A stretch of DNA of 50,091 nt. Origin: Oscillibacter sp. GTDB taxonomy: Bacteria; Bacillota; Clostridia; Oscillospirales; Oscillospiraceae. The notes beneath the pieces were generated by a model that worked only from the letters and a program-made list of their open reading frames with translations, made no database searches and was not told the DNA's origin. This document shows, in pieces, positions 18,512 through 27,191 of the stretch (the first letter of the stretch is position 1; the number at the start of each line of letters is the position of its first letter). The position numbers and the translations under genes were made by a program. Location: positions 1 to 50,091 of the forward strand of contig JAAVZX010000009.1 in assembly GCA_022791875.1 (NCBI GenBank), in the 5' to 3' direction.

Positions 18512-18548
18512 CCCCCTCTGCGGCATTGCAGAAGCGCACGGCATAGGT

Positions 18549-18564
18549 GCCTGAGAAGTCAGGC
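18549..18564. other. intercistronic hairpin before the binding-protein gene
   Basis: GCCTGA-GAAG-TCAGGC forms a tight stem-loop in the 132-nt gap between permease and binding protein. Such hairpins often protect mRNA ends or lower read-through, so binding-protein levels could be set here (inference). Confidence 0.4.
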
Positions 18565-18643
18565 ATGTGATTTTGGATACTGCGGACTGCGGCTAAAGCC
18601 ATACTACTTGCAGACCGCGGCAAAATAATAAGGAGGAAAGGCT

Positions 18644-19780
18644 ATGAAAAAGCTGCTTTCGGTTCTTCTTGTGTTCGTTATGGTATGGGGGCTTGTCGGA
18701 TGCTCATCTGATACGGGAAGCACGGGCGGTACGGACAGCACCCCCGGCGCGCCGTCCGATACATCCGGAGGAGCGTCCGGGCCAGACGCTGGTGCGGACA
18801 AAGACGGTTACGTGATCGCCTTTACAGACGCTTTCAACGGCAATACATTCCACCAGGAAATTGAACAGTATTACACAGACGCCTGTGAGGAGCTCAAGGC
18901 CCAGGGGATTATCAAGGACTACGTCCTCGACTGCGCGAACAACGACGCCGCGGCGCAGGTGTCCCAGATTCAGAACTTTATTATGATGGGCGTCGACGCG
19001 ATCATTGTGGACCCCACCTCCGGCACGGCGCTGGACGGCGCGATCGAGGAAGCGACAGCCGCCGGCATCCCGGTGATTTCCTTCAACGACGGCCCCATCT
19101 CTTCCCCGGACGCCTACCAGATCCTTGTGGACTGCGTTTACAATTTTGACTACATCACCAGATGGGCCTGCGAGAAAATGGGCGGGAAGGGCGATCTGCT
19201 GCTGATCCGCGGTCTGGCGGGCAATGAGTATGACAACCAGGCGTACCAGGGTATGCAGCAGGCTCTGGCGGATTTCCCGGACGTAAATGTAGTGGGCGAG
19301 GTGTACGGCGAGTGGAACGCCACCGTTGCCCAGCAGGAGGTGGCGTCGATTCTGCCCTCCCTGAAGAATGTGGACTTCGTTGTGGGCCAGGGCGGCGACG
19401 CCTACGGCGCTGTGCAGGCGTTCCAGGCCGCCGGCATGGATGTTCCCCTGATTACCGCAGGCCACCGGGCGAACTTCATCAACTGGTGGGGCGAAGCGTA
19501 CGAGAAGAACGGGTACGAGACCATCTCCGGCATGGCGACGCCCTGGTTTGGCGCCGCGGCGGTGTACTACGCAATCGACGTGCTGGACGGAAAGGACGTT
19601 GCCCGGTACACCGTGTATCCCATGGAGCTGATTACGGTGGAGAACCTGGGCGAGTATGCGGGCAAATTCGACGACACCTGGGTCATTGCCACAGAGCATG
19701 ACTGGGAGTGGGTGCGCTCGGAGCTGGAGACCCAGGATTCCGATGCCAATATCCCGGATCTTGTTAAGAACCATAAGTAA
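18644..19780 (+). CDS. sugar-type ABC transporter substrate-binding lipoprotein
   Basis: 378 residues. Lipoprotein signal with lipobox LVGCS, a Ser/Gly/Thr-rich tether (residues about 22-50), then a two-lobed periplasmic-binding-protein-like domain of cluster B (ribose type): YVIAFTDAFNGNTFHQE, VDAIIVDPTSGTALDGAIEEA, GIPVISFNDGP, LIRGLAGNEYDNQAYQGM and FVVGQGGDAYGAVQAFQAAG. Aromatic residues (WW in NFINWWGEAYE, TPWFGAAAVYY) are available to stack on a sugar or similar ring. AAGGAGGAAAG precedes ATG 18644. The ligand is unknown. It belongs with the fused ATPase-permease upstream and the cyclase-family enzyme downstream. Confidence 0.92.
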   Translation: MKKLLSVLLVFVMVWGLVGCSSDTGSTGGTDSTPGAPSDTSGGASGPDAGADKDGYVIAFTDAFNGNTFHQEIEQYYTDACEELKAQGIIKDYVLDCANNDAAAQVSQIQNFIMMGVDAIIVDPTSGTALDGAIEEATAAGIPVISFNDGPISSPDAYQILVDCVYNFDYITRWACEKMGGKGDLLLIRGLAGNEYDNQAYQGMQQALADFPDVNVVGEVYGEWNATVAQQEVASILPSLKNVDFVVGQGGDAYGAVQAFQAAGMDVPLITAGHRANFINWWGEAYEKNGYETISGMATPWFGAAAVYYAIDVLDGKDVARYTVYPMELITVENLGEYAGKFDDTWVIATEHDWEWVRSELETQDSDANIPDLVKNHK

Positions 19781-19887
19781 TCAGAAGCCAGCCATGTGGG
19801 GTTTTCTGCGATGTTTGAGTAGTGCATTGCGGGAACACAGAGCGTATTCCTTATTTTAAAGATAAAAGCCGGAAATGCGGCAATATT

Positions 19888-19913
19888 GGGCGGGTATCGG
19901 GAGATATCCGCCC
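19888..19913. terminator. possible attenuator hairpin after the binding-protein gene
   Basis: GGGCGGGTATC and GATATCCGCCC pair with one bulge around a short loop in the 212-nt gap before the cyclase gene. It has no strong T-run, so it may act as partial terminator or mRNA stabiliser. Confidence 0.35.
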
Positions 19914-19992
19914 GTATTGAATCATATTTTATGCTTTGAACAGCGTACAGGAAACAGACAGCCGCATTGTTCAGGCTGAAAGGAGTTTGTGT

Positions 19993-20712
19993 ATGGATAT
20001 GAAAACGATGGATGAAATCAAAGCTGCGTTCAGTTTCCCCGGCTATGAGCTTGTAGATCTGTCTTATACGTTTGAGGAGGGAATGCCCGCGTGGCCGACC
20101 CATCCCCATTACAAAAGGGAAATCATCGAGAGATACGAAAACGGTTCCTATTTCAACAAAATCTCATTTTGTGAGCACAACGGCACCCATATCGACGCGC
20201 CGCTGCATTTTATCCCCGGCGGTACGCCGCTGGACGGGCTGGATTTTACAAGATTTTTCGGCCGGGCCTTGATTGTGGACGCGTTTACAGATTACGGCGT
20301 CGACCACTATTTGACCGCGGAACACCTGCGCGCCTGGGAGGAGAAGCACTGTGCCATTCAAAAGGGAGACATGGTATTCATCCGCTTTGGCATGGACCGC
20401 AAATATGCGCTGGAGCCCAATGACAGGGCCTTTGTTGAGAATTGGGGCGGCGTGGACAAGGGGGCCGCTGAGTACCTGGTTCAGAAGGGCGTCAGCATCG
20501 TGGGAACGGATACGCTGTGCATAGACGCGTATAACAACGCAGATTCTGACACCCACCATGCGTTTTTGGGGAGCGGAATTTATGTGATTGAAAACCTGAT
20601 GCGGCTGGGGGAGCTTCCTCCGGTTGTGGGAATTGCGGCGCTGCCTTTGAAGTTTAAGGATGGTTCCGGTTCTCCAATCCGCGTAATAGCGTTTGTTCCC
20701 AGGAAAGACTGA
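19993..20712 (+). CDS. cyclase-family metal-dependent hydrolase
   Basis: About 239 residues of the cyclase/kynurenine-formamidase-like fold. The zinc-binding signature reads CEHNGTHIDAPLHF (HxGTHxDxPxH). ELVDLSYTFEEGMPAWP at the N-terminus, IVGTDTLCIDAY and a late LPLKFKDGSGSPIRVIAF complete the family pattern. Members hydrolyse N-formylkynurenine, isatin or other amides and lactones; the substrate here is not evident. ATG 19993 has AAAGGAG upstream; the longer frame from 19936 lacks one. It sits last in the ABC transporter operon, so it may act on the imported compound (inference). A second family member lies at 39670. Confidence 0.88.
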   Translation: MDMKTMDEIKAAFSFPGYELVDLSYTFEEGMPAWPTHPHYKREIIERYENGSYFNKISFCEHNGTHIDAPLHFIPGGTPLDGLDFTRFFGRALIVDAFTDYGVDHYLTAEHLRAWEEKHCAIQKGDMVFIRFGMDRKYALEPNDRAFVENWGGVDKGAAEYLVQKGVSIVGTDTLCIDAYNNADSDTHHAFLGSGIYVIENLMRLGELPPVVGIAALPLKFKDGSGSPIRVIAFVPRKD

Positions 20713-20795
20713 GGTTTTTCATCCCGTTTCAATTCAGCTCTCGTGCGGTCATAGGCGGGCTGGGGCACAACAAAGAAGTTCCCGATAGGGTTTCA

Positions 20796-21116
20796 ATGCT
20801 TGCGTTCCAGGTAGTGTTCACATATTTGAAGGATACAGAAGATACTACTTATGCGCACATACACAAGAAAGCGGGGATTTTCCTGGTTCTTGACCCTGAC
20901 CATGCTGGCGGGACTCATCCCCGGATGGCCGCGTTCTGCTCGGAAATACTGGAAGGGGACAGCCTTCCCATGACCATTGGGGAGCCCACCGCTTATACCG
21001 ACATAATCATTTCCAGGGGCCTGGATGCAGACTACACCTCCGGCTTACCGTTAGCGCCGGCGGTGCGTTTACATACCGGCTCCCCTCCTTCCAGCTGGGG
21101 GAATCCTGTTCTTTGA
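20796..21116 (+). other. unassigned ORF, possibly a decayed gene
   Basis: A 106-codon open frame in the 586-nt gap between the cyclase and the metallo-beta-lactamase gene. It reads AHIHKKAGIFLVLDPDHAGG and later DIIISRGLDADYTSGLPLAP but has no clear ribosome site, signal or family match that I can name. Composition is ordinary. It may be a remnant of an enzyme gene or non-coding. The rest of 20713-21234 shows nothing I can support. Confidence 0.2.
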
Positions 21117-21234
21117 GCTTTTCCGCCGCCAAAGCCCGCGTCTCATCCCCTTATGTGAATGCTGCCTAAAGAAAAAGCCTCCCGCGTTGGCAACTGTGTC
21201 AAAATTCAGTACAAATTTTTGGCAGGGGTATTCG

Positions 21235-21263
21235 TTGCGCGGGGGTTCGGGGTGTGGTATTCT
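21235..21263 (+). promoter_or_regulatory. sigma-A promoter for the metallo-beta-lactamase gene
   Basis: TTGCGC (21235-21240), a 17-nt spacer and TATTCT (21258-21263), about 35 nt before ATG 21299. Confidence 0.6.
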
Positions 21264-21298
21264 GTTGGGTAAGAAGTATGGAGGGCGGAGGTGCGGAG

Positions 21299-22249
21299 AT
21301 GCTGGTTTTGGATTTTATCAATGTGGGAAATGGCGATTCGATCCTGGTGCGGGAGATGGATGGCGGGGCGCAGAAATTTGGGATGCTGGTGGACTGCGGG
21401 CATGACAACCTGGTGCGGGAGGACCATCAGCGGGAGCCTGATCCGCGCTCGAAGCGGCTTTACGCGGGGGAGTTTTTGCGGCGGCATGGGGTCAGCCGTC
21501 TGGATATGTTGCTGATTACGCATTTTCACCGGGACCATATCGGGGGCCTTGGGCGGGTTTTGGAGGCTGTGGAGGCGGAGCGGCTGGTGAGCAGCTATAT
21601 TCCGCCTGCGGACAGCGTTCCGCTGGAGCCGGATGGGGACAACGGCCTGCCCAAGGCGGCGCGGAACCTGCTGCGGTGCGTGGACCTGTATGCGCGGGCT
21701 CTGCGGGAGCATCCGGGACGGGTGCGGGAGCCGGTGGAGCTGCGCTGCCAGGCGGTGGAGCATTTTCAGCTTACGGATGACTTGTCCATGGACGTGCTGG
21801 GCGGGGATCCTGCGCTGTATCCGCGGCAGAAGGCCGTCTACGACGCGGCGTTCCGCGGGGAGCGGGACCGCTACGCCCTCATGCGCTGGGGGAAGATGAT
21901 GAACATCTCCAGCCTCCGGCAGAGGCTGTACTACCACGGGAAGGAAATCGTGCTGGGGGGCGACGTGTACGCGCCCGCGTGGGACAACGATACCCTGACG
22001 CCCTGCGACATTCTGAAGGTCCCCCATCACGCGTCCCTGCCCTCTACGACGCGGAAAATTCTGAGCCGCCTCCAGCCGAAAACGGCGGTGGTCTGCGAGG
22101 CGGCGGACCGCCCGGATGAGCGGCCCCACCCGTATATTGTGGGCCTTTTGAAGGAATACGCGGAGCAGGTCTGTTTCACGGACGCGGTGTCCATTCCGGG
22201 GCTGGTGGAGCCGGAGTTTCACGAGTCGGTACATATTGAAGTCGAGTAA
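21299..22249 (+). CDS. ComEC-like metallo-beta-lactamase fold hydrolase
   Basis: About 316 residues. N-terminal strand pattern LDFINVGNGDSILV, the metal site THFHRDHIGG (HxHxDH), a GGDV metal ligand and a C-terminal KVPHHASLPST. The combination of FINVGxGDSIL and VPHHxS is typical of the free-standing relatives of the ComEC/Rec2 C-terminal nuclease-like domain. It has no membrane part, so it is not the competence channel itself. Such proteins probably hydrolyse a phosphodiester or similar ester. ATG 21299 is chosen because GGAGGTGCGGAG lies upstream; the longer frame starts before that site. It is followed closely by a small gene of unknown role. Confidence 0.85.
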   Translation: MLVLDFINVGNGDSILVREMDGGAQKFGMLVDCGHDNLVREDHQREPDPRSKRLYAGEFLRRHGVSRLDMLLITHFHRDHIGGLGRVLEAVEAERLVSSYIPPADSVPLEPDGDNGLPKAARNLLRCVDLYARALREHPGRVREPVELRCQAVEHFQLTDDLSMDVLGGDPALYPRQKAVYDAAFRGERDRYALMRWGKMMNISSLRQRLYYHGKEIVLGGDVYAPAWDNDTLTPCDILKVPHHASLPSTTRKILSRLQPKTAVVCEAADRPDERPHPYIVGLLKEYAEQVCFTDAVSIPGLVEPEFHESVHIEVE

Positions 22250-22272
22250 AACGGGACACAAAAGGAGCTGCT

Positions 22273-22677
22273 ATGAGTTACGATTTGATGGTCTTTGAGA
22301 AAACGAAAGCGCCCGGGACGAAGAAGGAATTTATAGCGTGGTTTAACAGGCAGGTCGAATGGGGCGAGGACCACGACTACCAGACTGTCAGCGTGGCCTC
22401 TCCGGCCTTGCAGAGCTGGTTTATGGAAATGAAGGACACCTTCCCGCCTATGAATGGGGAATACGCGCCGGACGATGAGCATTACGACGAGGTAGAAAGC
22501 TACGTGACGGATTACAGCATCGGGCGGGATGTGATTTACGCCGCGTTCGCGTGGTCGGTGTCGGTGGAGGCGTATAAACTGATGCGAAGTCTTGCGCAGA
22601 AGCATGTCGTCGGCTTTTACGACGTGAGCGGAGATTATGGCGATATCATCTTGCCGGATGGGACCATGTTAGAATAG
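22273..22677 (+). CDS. small soluble protein of unknown function
   Basis: 134 residues, acidic, soluble. It starts MSYDLMVFEKTKAP, continues FIAWFNRQVEWGEDHDYQ, has a Tyr/Asp-rich middle (DDEHYDEVESYVTDYSIGRDVIYAAFAW) and ends with GFYDVSGDYGDIILPDG. The MSYDLMVF start and the overall layout occur in small proteins that often sit near polymorphic-toxin immunity genes, but I cannot assign a family. AAAGGAG precedes ATG 22273, 23 nt after the metallo-beta-lactamase gene, so they probably share a transcript. Confidence 0.65.
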   Translation: MSYDLMVFEKTKAPGTKKEFIAWFNRQVEWGEDHDYQTVSVASPALQSWFMEMKDTFPPMNGEYAPDDEHYDEVESYVTDYSIGRDVIYAAFAWSVSVEAYKLMRSLAQKHVVGFYDVSGDYGDIILPDGTMLE

Positions 22678-22818
22678 GGGCACGTCGAAAAGCGGCCTGT
22701 GTGGTTTCATTTTCCGGCTTTCCATCCTGTCGGCTCTTTGAGGTTCACAGCAGCAAATTTTAACCCTCACCCAGACGGATACCTGGGCCAGACTATGGTA
22801 ATTTATTATATTCACATA

Positions 22819-22846
22819 AAAAAGTCTGCCTCAGGGCAGACTTTTT
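22819..22846. terminator. bidirectional terminator between convergent operons
   Basis: AAAAAGTCTGCC-TCAG-GGCAGACTTTTT, with A-rich and T-rich flanks, lies between the plus-strand small gene and the minus-strand tricarboxylate operon. The remaining 22678-22902 shows no gene. Confidence 0.88.
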
Positions 22847-22902
22847 CGACAGGCTGAGGCTGCTGTGGAATACTGTTCCGCTACGGCCTGTTTTCTGGTT
22901 TT

Positions 22903-23877
22903 TTACATCTCAAAATAATTGGGGTTAGCCAGGAACCTCCGGTGAAGACGGCCCCCTCCAGCCACTGTCTCTATATTCTCCATAATGCACTTCACCATTC
23001 CGGCGTTTAAGTCCTGGCAGCTTCCGCCTGCGTGGGGCAGCACGATAACCCGCTCCATAGCAAACAGGGGATGGTCCGCAGGCATCGGTTCCAGTTCTGT
23101 AGCGTCCAGGGCCGCACCCCAGAGCCCGCCGTTCTCCAGGGCCTTCACGAGGGCGTCTGTGTCCACAATGCCGCCCCGGGCGGTGTTTACCAGCAGGGCA
23201 CTGGGCTTCATCCGCTGGAATATGGATGTACCAATCATATGGTAGGTGCTGTCCATCAGAGGCAGATGGAGGCTCAGCACGTCAGAATTGGCAATCAGGT
23301 CATCAAAGGAGACGAAGGTGACGCCTAAAGCCGCCTCCCGCTCCGGCGGGGCACGAAAGGGATCGTAATAGGAAACCTCCGCCCCGAAGGCCGCCGCCAT
23401 CCCGCACACCTTGCTTCCAATGTTCCCCAGGCCCAGCAGCCCCACTTTCTTCCCGGAAAGAAGATAGCTGTTGTCTGTGATGTCCTCCTTCCAGCTCTCC
23501 CCCCGTCTGGCCCTTGCGGCCAGGTCAAACAGCCGCCTCAGGCCCGCCAGCATCAGCAGGACCGCCAGCTCCGCCACCGCCTGGGAGTTGACGCCTGTGG
23601 AGATGGCCACCGGGATGCCCCGGCGTCCCGCCTCCTCCACATCCACCGTATCATAGCCCACGCCCCAGCGGTGATAGAGCTTTACCTCCGGCCCCAGAAT
23701 ATCCAGTTCCGCGGGGCCTATGGGAATTCCCCGCAGGACCACGTAGGCAGCCCCCTTTGACAGGGGCACTTCCTCCGGCTTCGTGCAGGAAATCAGCTCG
23801 TATTTTCCCCGGCAGGCCGCTTCCATCAGCGCCACGCCGTCCTTTGGAAATGTTCCCAAAAGCGCAATCTTTTCCAT
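22903..23877 (-). CDS. D-2-hydroxyacid dehydrogenase (PGDH-like)
   Basis: About 324 residues. NAD-binding core VGLLGLGNIGSKV, the substrate and catalytic motif LVNTARGGIVDTDAL with Arg, a Glu in ATELEPMPADHPL and a catalytic His in VIVLPHAGG. These enzymes interconvert 2-oxo acids and D-2-hydroxy acids (3-phosphoglycerate, glycerate, lactate, erythronate types); substrate unknown. ATG 23877 with AAGGCGG upstream is preferred; the longer frame starts 66 nt earlier without a site. It is the last gene of a minus-strand unit with a tricarboxylate transporter, an RraA protein and a second hydroxyacid dehydrogenase. Confidence 0.9.
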   Translation of the reverse strand: MEKIALLGTFPKDGVALMEAACRGKYELISCTKPEEVPLSKGAAYVVLRGIPIGPAELDILGPEVKLYHRWGVGYDTVDVEEAGRRGIPVAISTGVNSQAVAELAVLLMLAGLRRLFDLAARARRGESWKEDITDNSYLLSGKKVGLLGLGNIGSKVCGMAAAFGAEVSYYDPFRAPPEREAALGVTFVSFDDLIANSDVLSLHLPLMDSTYHMIGTSIFQRMKPSALLVNTARGGIVDTDALVKALENGGLWGAALDATELEPMPADHPLFAMERVIVLPHAGGSCQDLNAGMVKCIMENIETVAGGGRLHRRFLANPNYFEM

Positions 23878-23908
23878 AGCTTTTCCGCCTTTCCTTGTTT
23901 CTCCGTGC

Positions 23909-25450
23909 TCAGCTTTCCCTGGATACAACCTCGTCACTGCCAATGGCCTTTCTGCTGAAGAACTTCATGATTACCGGCGTAAACAGGCCCGCCAGCACCA
24001 TGATGAACAGCACAATGGAAATGGGACGCTTGAAGAAGTAGCCCAGCAGGTCTCCGCGGCAGATCAAAAGCACCTGGTTCCAGTTCTTCTCCGCCATAGG
24101 CCCCAGGATCATGCCCAGAATCATAGGAGCCGTGGCGAAGCCCAGCTTCCGTGCAAAATAGCCGATGAAGCCGAAAATCAGCATGATGATCACATCAAAG
24201 ACACTGTTCTGAATGGCGAAAGCGCCGATGGTCGCTAGGCCGATAATCAGCGGGATCAGAATGGCGTTGGGAATTACGCAGATGCGGACAACGTATTTCG
24301 CCACCAGAAGGCCCAGTACACCCATCAGAATATTTGCCAGCAGGAAGCCCAGAATGATTGCATAGGTGATGTCCCCTTGACGGGAGAACAGCTCGTAGCC
24401 GGGGTTGAGCCCCTGGATCATCATGCCGCCCAGCATGATAGCGCAGGTGCCGGAGCCGGGAATGCCCAGGGTCAGCATGGGAATGAGTGCGCCGCCGGTG
24501 ACGGCGTTGTTCGCCGACTCCGAGGCGGCAATGCCCTCAATGGATCCGTGGCCGAACTCTTCCGGGTGCCTGGAGCGCTTTTTCGCGCTGTTGTACGCCA
24601 CCCAGGAGCCGATGTCGCAGCCGGTGCCGGGCAGGATGCCGATCAGGATACCCAGGACGGAGGAAAAACCGATGGTGGGCAGAATCTGCTTCATCTCCTG
24701 CCAGGTGGGGAGGGGAGAACCTACCGCCAGATCCTTCACGCTGCCCTCCAGAATTTTGGAGCGCCCGCCTCGAAGCTCTTCAATGGAGATCATCACCTGG
24801 GAGATGGCAAAAAGCCCAATCATGGCCGGAACCAGCTGAATGCCGGACTCCAGGGCGATTATTCCGAAGGTGAACCGGGGGAAGGCCGTTACGACCTCCA
24901 TTCCCACCGTGCCGAACAGCAGCCCCAGCGCGCCGGACAGCAGGCCCTTGATCATATTCTCTCCGGCCATGGAGCCGATGATGGTCAAACCGAAGCAGGC
25001 CAGGAGAAAATACTCCAGGGAGCTGAACCACAGCGAGACCTTTGCCAGCTGGGGCGCGATGACCAGCAGGGCCAGGGCCGACAGCGTGCCGCCGATCATG
25101 GAGGCTATTGTGGAGATGCCCACCGCTTTCAGGCCCTTCCCTTTCTTGGTCAAGGGGAATCCGTCCATGGCCGTTGCGGCGGAGGCAGGCGTCCCCGGCG
25201 TATGAATCAGACAGGCGGTGACAGAACCGCCGTAAATGGCCGAGGTATACACAGCCGTCAGCATCACCAGGCCGGGGGCGGGGGCCAGCCTGAACGTCAG
25301 CGGCACCAGAAGCGCCACGGCCATAGAGGCGGACAGCCCCGGTAGCGCCCCTACCACCATGCCCGCAACGACGCCGATGATGAGTACGGAGAGACAGTCC
25401 CAGGTAAACAGCTGCGCAATAGCGGCCAGCAGCATATTTGTTAATGTCAT
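23909..25450 (-). CDS. tctA: tripartite tricarboxylate transporter, large permease TctA
   Basis: 513 residues, about 12 membrane helices. TctA hallmarks are the N-terminal GALPGLSASMAVALLVPLTF, the TVYTSAIYGGSVTACLIHTPGTP block (family motif around GxxYGGS and TPGTPAS), a mirrored GILPGTGCDIGSWVAYNSAKK and GALIPMLTLGIPGSGTCAIMLGGMMIQG. It uses a cation gradient and receives ligand from the TctC binding protein. Neighbouring TctB lies 20 nt upstream. Known substrates of relatives are citrate, tartrate, aromatic acids and other carboxylates; the one here is not known. Confidence 0.93.
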   Translation of the reverse strand: MTLTNMLLAAIAQLFTWDCLSVLIIGVVAGMVVGALPGLSASMAVALLVPLTFRLAPAPGLVMLTAVYTSAIYGGSVTACLIHTPGTPASAATAMDGFPLTKKGKGLKAVGISTIASMIGGTLSALALLVIAPQLAKVSLWFSSLEYFLLACFGLTIIGSMAGENMIKGLLSGALGLLFGTVGMEVVTAFPRFTFGIIALESGIQLVPAMIGLFAISQVMISIEELRGGRSKILEGSVKDLAVGSPLPTWQEMKQILPTIGFSSVLGILIGILPGTGCDIGSWVAYNSAKKRSRHPEEFGHGSIEGIAASESANNAVTGGALIPMLTLGIPGSGTCAIMLGGMMIQGLNPGYELFSRQGDITYAIILGFLLANILMGVLGLLVAKYVVRICVIPNAILIPLIIGLATIGAFAIQNSVFDVIIMLIFGFIGYFARKLGFATAPMILGMILGPMAEKNWNQVLLICRGDLLGYFFKRPISIVLFIMVLAGLFTPVIMKFFSRKAIGSDEVVSRES

Positions 25451-25469
25451 GTGCGTGCTCCCTCCTTTA

Positions 25470-25901
25470 TCAGAGAATGCTGACCTTCAGCCAGACGACA
25501 AACATCAGATAGATAAACACGGAATATCCCGCCGTAATTGCGAGAATCAGCCGCCATGGCCGCACCTTCAGCACGGCCATAAAGCCCACAAGCATCACAG
25601 CCGTAGCGGGGAAATAGCCGAAAAGGCGGAACAGAACCACGTAGCCCACAATGGCCAGGAAGGCCAGCAGGGGCATGGAGATCTCCTTGAAATGGACGCC
25701 GCCTTCCGCGCCGGAACCCTTTCCGTGCTTCCGGATGTCCATGCAGAGCATCAGAAGAGTGAGGAGGATCAGAAGGACCAGACACATGCGGGGAAACAGG
25801 GCGGGGGTGCTGGGCATCTGGAAGGTCCGGGCAAAGAGAAACCCGAAAACCGCCAGAAGCACCACAGAGGTGATGAGAGACTCCCGTGCTTTCGGTGACA
25901 T
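25470..25901 (-). CDS. tctB: tripartite tricarboxylate transporter, small permease TctB
   Basis: About 143 residues with four membrane helices (LITSVVLLAVFGFLFA, MCLVLLILLTLLMLC, LLAFLAIVGYVVLFRLFGYF, PWRLILAITAGYSVFIYLMF), as expected for TctB. FPRMCLVLLILL and LFRLFGYFPATAVML match the family layout. ATG 25901 is preferred over the GTG at 25910 because of the AAAGGAAG spacing. It lies between TctC (upstream) and TctA (downstream). Confidence 0.88.
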   Translation of the reverse strand: MSPKARESLITSVVLLAVFGFLFARTFQMPSTPALFPRMCLVLLILLTLLMLCMDIRKHGKGSGAEGGVHFKEISMPLLAFLAIVGYVVLFRLFGYFPATAVMLVGFMAVLKVRPWRLILAITAGYSVFIYLMFVVWLKVSIL

Positions 25902-26008
25902 GCAATACACTTCCTTTCTGAAAGCAAAGACAGGGAGAAAATCCCTGTCTCTGCCGGAAAATCTGGTCAGAACCCGTTAAGGGCCCGCTAAGATTTCCGG
26001 ACTCCGGT

Positions 26009-27100
26009 TCAGTCCGGAACCATCTCGATGCCGAAGATGTCCAGGTACAGCTTGCGGATATCCTGCATGTAATTGAAGTAGCTGTCGTCCTCGGCGGTGA
26101 CGAACACCGTGGCGCAGCCCATGGCGTTCATCTGCTCAATGGTGTCAGGATTCAGGATGGCCGCCTCTGTGGCCTGACGAAGTTTTTCCAGAATGGCAGG
26201 ATCTGTGCCGGGAGCGGTGGCGTAGCCGCGGGCGGAGAAGCTGACGATCTCCTCGCCGGTCAGCTCCTTGATGGTGGGGACGTCGGGAATCAGGTCCGGG
26301 ACCCGCTCGGGAGCGCCTACGGCGCCGATTTTGAAGTTCCCGCCCTGATCGCCCACCAGCGTGTCGCCGATGTTGCCGATCAGCAAGTCGCAGCTGCCGT
26401 TCAGAAGCAGAACCTCGTTGTCCTTGGAGCCCTCTGTGATGACGGCGGAGAGCTTCGTGCCGAAGGCCGCGTTGATCATTTCTGCAAAGGCGTAGTCATC
26501 GCCGCCGATGGTCATTTGGGAGGTGCCGTACAGCAGCTCGTGGTCCCTGGCATACTCCACTAGGGAGTTGAAGTCCGTCCAGCGGGTCTCGTCGGTCTTC
26601 CAGCAGATCGTGCCGTAGTCGGAGACGTGGTTGCCCAGAAGGTCATAGTCGGTGAAGTTGAAGTCCCGGGGATTTTCCGGCTGCTCCTTGCAGATGGCGA
26701 TGCCGGGGGAGTTCATGGTGGTGAGGGTATAGCCGTCGGGCTTCACGTTTTTCAGCATTTCGCTCCAGGCCACGAAGCCGCCGGAGCCGGGCATGTTCTC
26801 CACAATAACGGTCTGCCCCAGCTCCTTGCTGAGGGCTTCCGCGAAAATGCGGCACATCAGATCGGAGGAGCCGCCGGCGGAGAAGCCGCAGATAATTTTG
26901 ATGGGCTGGGCATTGGGCCAATCCCCTGTGCCGCCGCTGCTGGAGGTTCCGGAATCAGATGCGGACCCGGAGGTTCCGCCGGAGGCACCGCTGGACGCTG
27001 CGCCGGTGTTTCCGGAGCCGGACGGCGCGCCTCCGCAGGCGGACAGGCACAGCGCAAACAGCATCAGCATCGCAAGGACAAAAGCAAATCTACGTTTCAT
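26009..27100 (-). CDS. tctC: tripartite tricarboxylate transporter binding lipoprotein TctC
   Basis: 363 residues. Lipoprotein signal MKRRFAFVLAMLMLFALC with lipobox LSAC, then a Ser/Gly-rich tether (about 22-58). The Bug/TctC fold starts PIKIICGFSAGGSSDLMCRIFAEAL, with VENMPGSGGFVAWSEML and PDGYTLTTMNSPG; the two carboxylate-pinching loops are the AGGSSD and GSGG regions (family knowledge). A late LPTIKEL-like VPTIKELTGEEI and PAILEKL are also typical. AGGAGGAATTGAC precedes ATG 27100. First transporter gene of the unit. Confidence 0.92.
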   Translation of the reverse strand: MKRRFAFVLAMLMLFALCLSACGGAPSGSGNTGAASSGASGGTSGSASDSGTSSSGGTGDWPNAQPIKIICGFSAGGSSDLMCRIFAEALSKELGQTVIVENMPGSGGFVAWSEMLKNVKPDGYTLTTMNSPGIAICKEQPENPRDFNFTDYDLLGNHVSDYGTICWKTDETRWTDFNSLVEYARDHELLYGTSQMTIGGDDYAFAEMINAAFGTKLSAVITEGSKDNEVLLLNGSCDLLIGNIGDTLVGDQGGNFKIGAVGAPERVPDLIPDVPTIKELTGEEIVSFSARGYATAPGTDPAILEKLRQATEAAILNPDTIEQMNAMGCATVFVTAEDDSYFNYMQDIRKLYLDIFGIEMVPD

Positions 27101-27191
27101 GTCAATTCCTCCTACATTCTTCCAAATTTGTTGATCCTTCCGCTCTCTATTTTTTCTCCGGCGTCCACAGAAGGGCGCTGGAGCTGCGGAC

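Noticed and set aside
20724..20830. Two GTTTCAAT-like strings that look like a CRISPR repeat start
   Set aside because: Only 8 nt are shared, there is no third copy, and the flanks differ; not an array.
25447..25905. 152-codon minus-strand frame overlapping tctB
   Set aside because: Alternative frame of tctB with no membrane pattern; the 25470-25901 frame has the TctB helices.
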